A DNA stretch of 8,119 nucleotides from an uncultured Rubritalea sp. (GTDB lineage: Bacteria > Verrucomicrobiota > Verrucomicrobiia > Verrucomicrobiales > Akkermansiaceae), in assembly GCA_937951395.1 (NCBI GenBank), contig CALFBV010000190.1, positions 1 to 8,119 on the forward strand. The letters are read 5' to 3'. Below are positions 6,249-8,119 of this stretch, piece after piece. The translations under genes were made by a program, and so were the position numbers. The notes under the pieces were generated by a model that saw only the letters and a program-made list of their open reading frames with translations, did not search any database and was not told where the DNA came from. The stretch's first letter is position 1, and each line of letters opens with the position of its first letter.

Positions 6249-6866
6249 TTAATTTGAGTCTAAATACTGTCTCAGAGCTTCACGCAGTGTGGTTCTGGCA
6301 CGGAATAACTGGCTTTTTACAGCGGATACTGAGAGTTCTAGCACGTCTGCGATCTGCTCATATGGCATACTTTCATACTGTCTCAGAATGACTGCCAGAC
6401 GTTGTTTTTCTGGTAAAGTTTGGATTGCCTTATCCACCTCATGTTTTAGTTCCGCTTGGAGGATTTCTTGATCTGGGCAGACAGCGAGCTTGTCTTCTAT
6501 CTGGACGTAGCTGTTTTCTTCTTGTTCTTCTAGTGAGTGTTCTTTTTTGCGCTGTTTACGCTTGGTTTCATTAAAAACAAGATTTCTGGTGATGGTGTAG
6601 AGGAAGGTGGTGAACTTAGCTCTGACTTCATAGCGGGGTGCAGATTTCCAAAGCCTGATGAAGACCTGCTGAGCTATGTCTTCAGCCTCGGACGCATTGC
6701 CGAGCATTTTAGCAACGGTTCCAATAACCGCATTCTGGTGCAGTTCTATCAAGCTTTGGAACGCGTCATGTGCCTGAGTTCCACCTTGTTTTACTCGCAG
6801 CATCAACTCCACGTCGACGTCATTTTTGTCGTCATCTGAGTTGTCTGAAATTTTGGTGGTCGGCAT
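6249..6866 (-). CDS. ECF-type RNA polymerase sigma factor
   Basis: Group 4 (extracytoplasmic-function type) sigma factor of 205 residues. The sigma-2 region spans about 36-104 with DIAQQVFIRLWKSAP (63-77) and FTTFLYTITRNLVFNETKR (85-103). After an acidic linker (112-125), sigma-4 spans about 144-198 with IQTLPEKQRLAVILRQYE and the helix-turn-helix MPYEQIADVLELSVSAVKSQ (167-186) followed by LFRARTTLRE. The frame extends upstream to a TTG at 6902, but the ATG at 6866 (MPTTKISDN) gives a normal, charged N-terminus, so I use it. It lies between trpC (51 nt upstream) and the sugar dehydrogenase-like gene (19 nt downstream). No anti-sigma gene with a membrane segment or zinc-binding motif is adjacent, so its control must come from elsewhere or from transcription level. 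An N-terminal Asp-rich tract (8-19) is noticeable. Confidence 0.93.
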   Translation of the reverse strand: MPTTKISDNSDDDKNDVDVELMLRVKQGGTQAHDAFQSLIELHQNAVIGTVAKMLGNASEAEDIAQQVFIRLWKSAPRYEVRAKFTTFLYTITRNLVFNETKRKQRKKEHSLEEQEENSYVQIEDKLAVCPDQEILQAELKHEVDKAIQTLPEKQRLAVILRQYESMPYEQIADVLELSVSAVKSQLFRARTTLREALRQYLDSN

Positions 6867-6917
6867 AATGGCAAGTGTAATGTTAAACTCTGCTGAGCAC
6901 AAATAGTTGCATAAATG

Positions 6918-7736
6918 TTATGCCTCTATGATGTCAGGATCTGAAGCATCAGAGGAAGCTCGTAGATCTAAATATGCGTGGATCTCATCTGCTGGGGTGT
7001 GAGCACGCATCAGCGTTTCTCCCACTAGCACAGCACTAGCACCAGCATTCAGCACACGCTGTGCATCTGCAGGGTTCTTGATGCCAGATTCACTTACGAG
7101 GATGACGTCATCTGGGGCTTCATCTACGAGGCGTTCTGTCACACCTAGATCTGTAGTGAAGGTCTTGAGATTACGGTTATTAATTCCGATGAGATCTGCG
7201 CCTAGATCGAGAGCAGTTTCCATTTCTGGTAAATTATGAACCTCTAGTAAAACATCTAGCTGGAGATCTCTCGCGATGTTGTAGAGATCTTTTAATTTAT
7301 CTGCATCCATAGCAGCAGCGATGAGAAGTACGGCATCCGCGCCCGAGATCACAGCTTCGTAGATCTGCGCTTTGTGCACGATGAAGTCTTTTCTTAGACA
7401 AGGGATAGGGGACTCACGGGCGATTCTAGCGAGATAGGAGAGATGTCCTTTGAAAAAATGCTCATCAGTGAGAATGGACATGCAGCTAGCACCGCCATTG
7501 ATATACATTTGAGCCTGTCGCACTGCGTCGAAGTTAGGGTCGATAATTCCTGCTGAAGGAGAGGCCTTTTTCACCTCTGCAATGACAGCGAGACGGTCAG
7601 GTCCGAGATCGAGAGCGGATCTGAATCCTTTAAAATCGTTTCTTTCCAGCGCAGCAACGCGGAGTTTATCTGTGCGGGGAATAAGAGATTCCACCTCTTG
7701 TTTCTTGTAGTTGATGATTTCGGTGAGCTTGTCCAC
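6918..7736 (-). CDS. trpC: Indole-3-glycerol phosphate synthase (TrpC)
   Basis: Cytoplasmic TIM-barrel enzyme that closes the indole ring, converting CdRP to indole-3-glycerol phosphate in tryptophan synthesis. At 272 residues it is monofunctional, without the TrpF domain fused to it in enterics. Family motifs are all present: VIAEVKKASPSAGII (51-65, with E54 and K56), SILTDEHFFKGHL (87-99), CLRKDFIVH (113-121, with K116), LLEVHN (163-168, E165), IGINNRNL (183-190, N186), VSESGI (214-219) and the phosphate-binding SAVLVGETLMR (234-244). The C-terminal tail after 258 is a short acidic extension. The start is a GTG: the frame is closed by TAG four codons upstream and no in-frame ATG occurs before the conserved core. 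No other trp gene is in view, so the tryptophan genes appear scattered here. It may share a transcript with the sigma factor gene 51 nt downstream. Confidence 0.97.
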   Translation of the reverse strand: MDKLTEIINYKKQEVESLIPRTDKLRVAALERNDFKGFRSALDLGPDRLAVIAEVKKASPSAGIIDPNFDAVRQAQMYINGGASCMSILTDEHFFKGHLSYLARIARESPIPCLRKDFIVHKAQIYEAVISGADAVLLIAAAMDADKLKDLYNIARDLQLDVLLEVHNLPEMETALDLGADLIGINNRNLKTFTTDLGVTERLVDEAPDDVILVSESGIKNPADAQRVLNAGASAVLVGETLMRAHTPADEIHAYLDLRASSDASDPDIIEA

Positions 7737-7774
7737 ATCGCTAAACTAGGTGTTAGACGGTGCTTGTAAATGCG

Positions 7775-7791
7775 ATTTTTTAACAAAAAAT
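7775..7791. repeat. AT-rich inverted repeat between trpC and tRNA-Gly
   Basis: ATTTTTT-AAC-AAAAAAT forms a perfect 7-bp dyad with a 3-nt centre about 40 nt upstream of the trpC start. It sits in the divergent promoter region between trpC (minus) and the tRNA gene (plus). It could be a curved or UP-element-like tract, or a regulator site; no function can be assigned from sequence. Confidence 0.4.
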
Positions 7792-7828
7792 GCTTGCTGA
7801 TTATCTCAGATCATGTAGAAAACGCCTC

Positions 7829-7858
7829 GCCTCTGCTTCTAGAAATAGAAGAAAAGGC
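7829..7858 (+). other. GAAA-tetraloop hairpin upstream of tRNA-Gly
   Basis: GCCT-CTG-CTTCTA-GAAA-TAGAAG-AAA-AGGC can fold into a 6-bp stem closed by a GAAA tetraloop, a 3x3 internal loop and a 4-bp basal stem. It ends 24 nt before the mature tRNA. If transcription of the tRNA starts upstream of it, it would be in the precursor leader. It is not followed by a U-tract on the plus strand, so it is not a plus-strand terminator. Confidence 0.35.
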
Positions 7859-7882
7859 ATCAAGATGGATCCAATAACAAAT

Positions 7883-7957
7883 GCGGGTGTAGCTCAGCGG
7901 TAGAGCGTGACCTTGCCAAGGTCAATGTCGAGAGTTCGAATCTCTTCACCCGCTCCA
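7883..7957 (+). tRNA. tRNA-Gly (anticodon GCC)
   Basis: A complete cloverleaf is visible. Acceptor strands GCGGGTG (7883-7889) and CACCCGC (7947-7953) pair fully. The D arm is GCTC/GAGC around AGCGGTA, the anticodon stem is TGACC/GGTCA with loop TTGCCAA and anticodon GCC at 7915-7917, and the T arm is GAGAG/CTCTT (one G-U pair) around TTCGAAT. The discriminator base is T7954 and CCA is encoded at 7955-7957. It reads the glycine codons GGC and GGU. An immediate T-rich stretch follows (7958-7971) and may aid termination. Confidence 0.98.
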
Positions 7958-8052
7958 TTTTTAATTTTTTGTTATTGTGTGGATGTGATTTTGTTTTTTT
8001 GGTGGTCAATGTATGCGGCATGATTTAAGAAGCCAAGCAACTAAGAGATATT

Positions 8053-8119
8053 ATGAGCAAGAGAGTTTTACTAATAACGACAAGTTTTCAGGATACGCCG
8101 GGTAGTCATCAAGAGCTTT
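8053..8119 (+). CDS. Start of a probable D-3-phosphoglycerate / 2-hydroxyacid dehydrogenase (partial)
   Basis: Only 22 codons are present before the window ends. The N-terminus MSKRVLLITTSFQDTPGSHQ has the short first beta-strand (RVLLITTS) and following polar turn expected of the substrate-binding domain of D-isomer-specific 2-hydroxyacid dehydrogenases, and I recall similar VLITTTSFxDTPG starts on proteins annotated as phosphoglycerate dehydrogenase. A weak AAGAG lies 5-9 nt before the ATG, the closest thing to a ribosome-binding site in this window. It is 95 nt downstream of the tRNA on the same strand. The product call is tentative because no catalytic or NAD-binding motif is in view. Confidence 0.5.
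   Translation, partial: MSKRVLLITTSFQDTPGSHQEL

Noticed and set aside
6867..6902. Upstream TTG start for the sigma factor
   Set aside because: The ATG at 6866 gives a normal N-terminus and length; a TTG start with 12 extra residues has no support from a ribosome-binding site.
6909..6923. GCATAA-ATG-TTATGC dyad at the end of trpC as a terminator
   Set aside because: Only a 6-bp AT-rich stem and no U-tract follows on the minus strand; likely chance, and read-through into the sigma gene is plausible.
7737..7882. Tryptophan leader peptide or T-box upstream of trpC
   Set aside because: No short frame with tandem Trp codons followed by a terminator-antiterminator pair is present, and no T-box core sequence is seen.

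Overview
This 8.1 kb window looks like ordinary core chromosome of a free-living Gram-negative-type bacterium with moderate GC. I see no transposase, integrase, phage gene, CRISPR array or toxin-antitoxin pair. My best guess for the host is the Verrucomicrobiota or another member of the Planctomycetes-Verrucomicrobia group. The reasons are the style of the histidine kinase sensor region, the small WIHA/HREEGD protein, a monofunctional TrpC, and almost no Shine-Dalgarno sequences in front of the genes. This is an inference from general resemblance; no database search was possible.

Layout, left to right. Positions 1-224 hold no convincing gene. hemL (plus strand, start best placed at 225) makes 5-aminolevulinate for tetrapyrroles, and an 18-nt gap separates it from a 97-codon conserved protein of unknown function. 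That pair runs head-on into a two-component system on the minus strand: an OmpR/PhoB-type response regulator (4462-3773), then 16 nt later a 647-residue membrane histidine kinase (3756-1813). The two convergent coding regions overlap by 8 bp inside a perfect 14-bp palindrome. Upstream of the regulator lie a direct repeat TTTACA-N5-TTTACA (minus strand), resembling a PhoB/PhoP-type operator, and a clear intrinsic terminator for the next gene.

Further along the minus strand, reading from right to left, come trpC (tryptophan synthesis), an ECF-type sigma factor, an exported PQQ-dependent sugar dehydrogenase-like protein, and a YegP/DUF1508 protein. The first three are closely spaced (51 and 19 nt) and could be one transcript. 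The YegP gene is set apart by about 110 nt containing a striking nested stem-loop. Its inner stem pairs fully only in the minus-strand RNA, and its outer stem ends 2 nt before the start codon.

At the right end, on the plus strand, are a complete tRNA-Gly(GCC) with encoded CCA and the first 22 codons of a gene that resembles a D-3-phosphoglycerate (2-hydroxyacid) dehydrogenase.

The genes are mostly housekeeping (haem, tryptophan, tRNA) mixed with two regulatory units. The most interesting features are regulatory: the structured YegP leader, the possible self-regulation site of the two-component system, and the unusual sensor architecture (no HAMP domain, about 100 residues of low-complexity polar linker outside the membrane).
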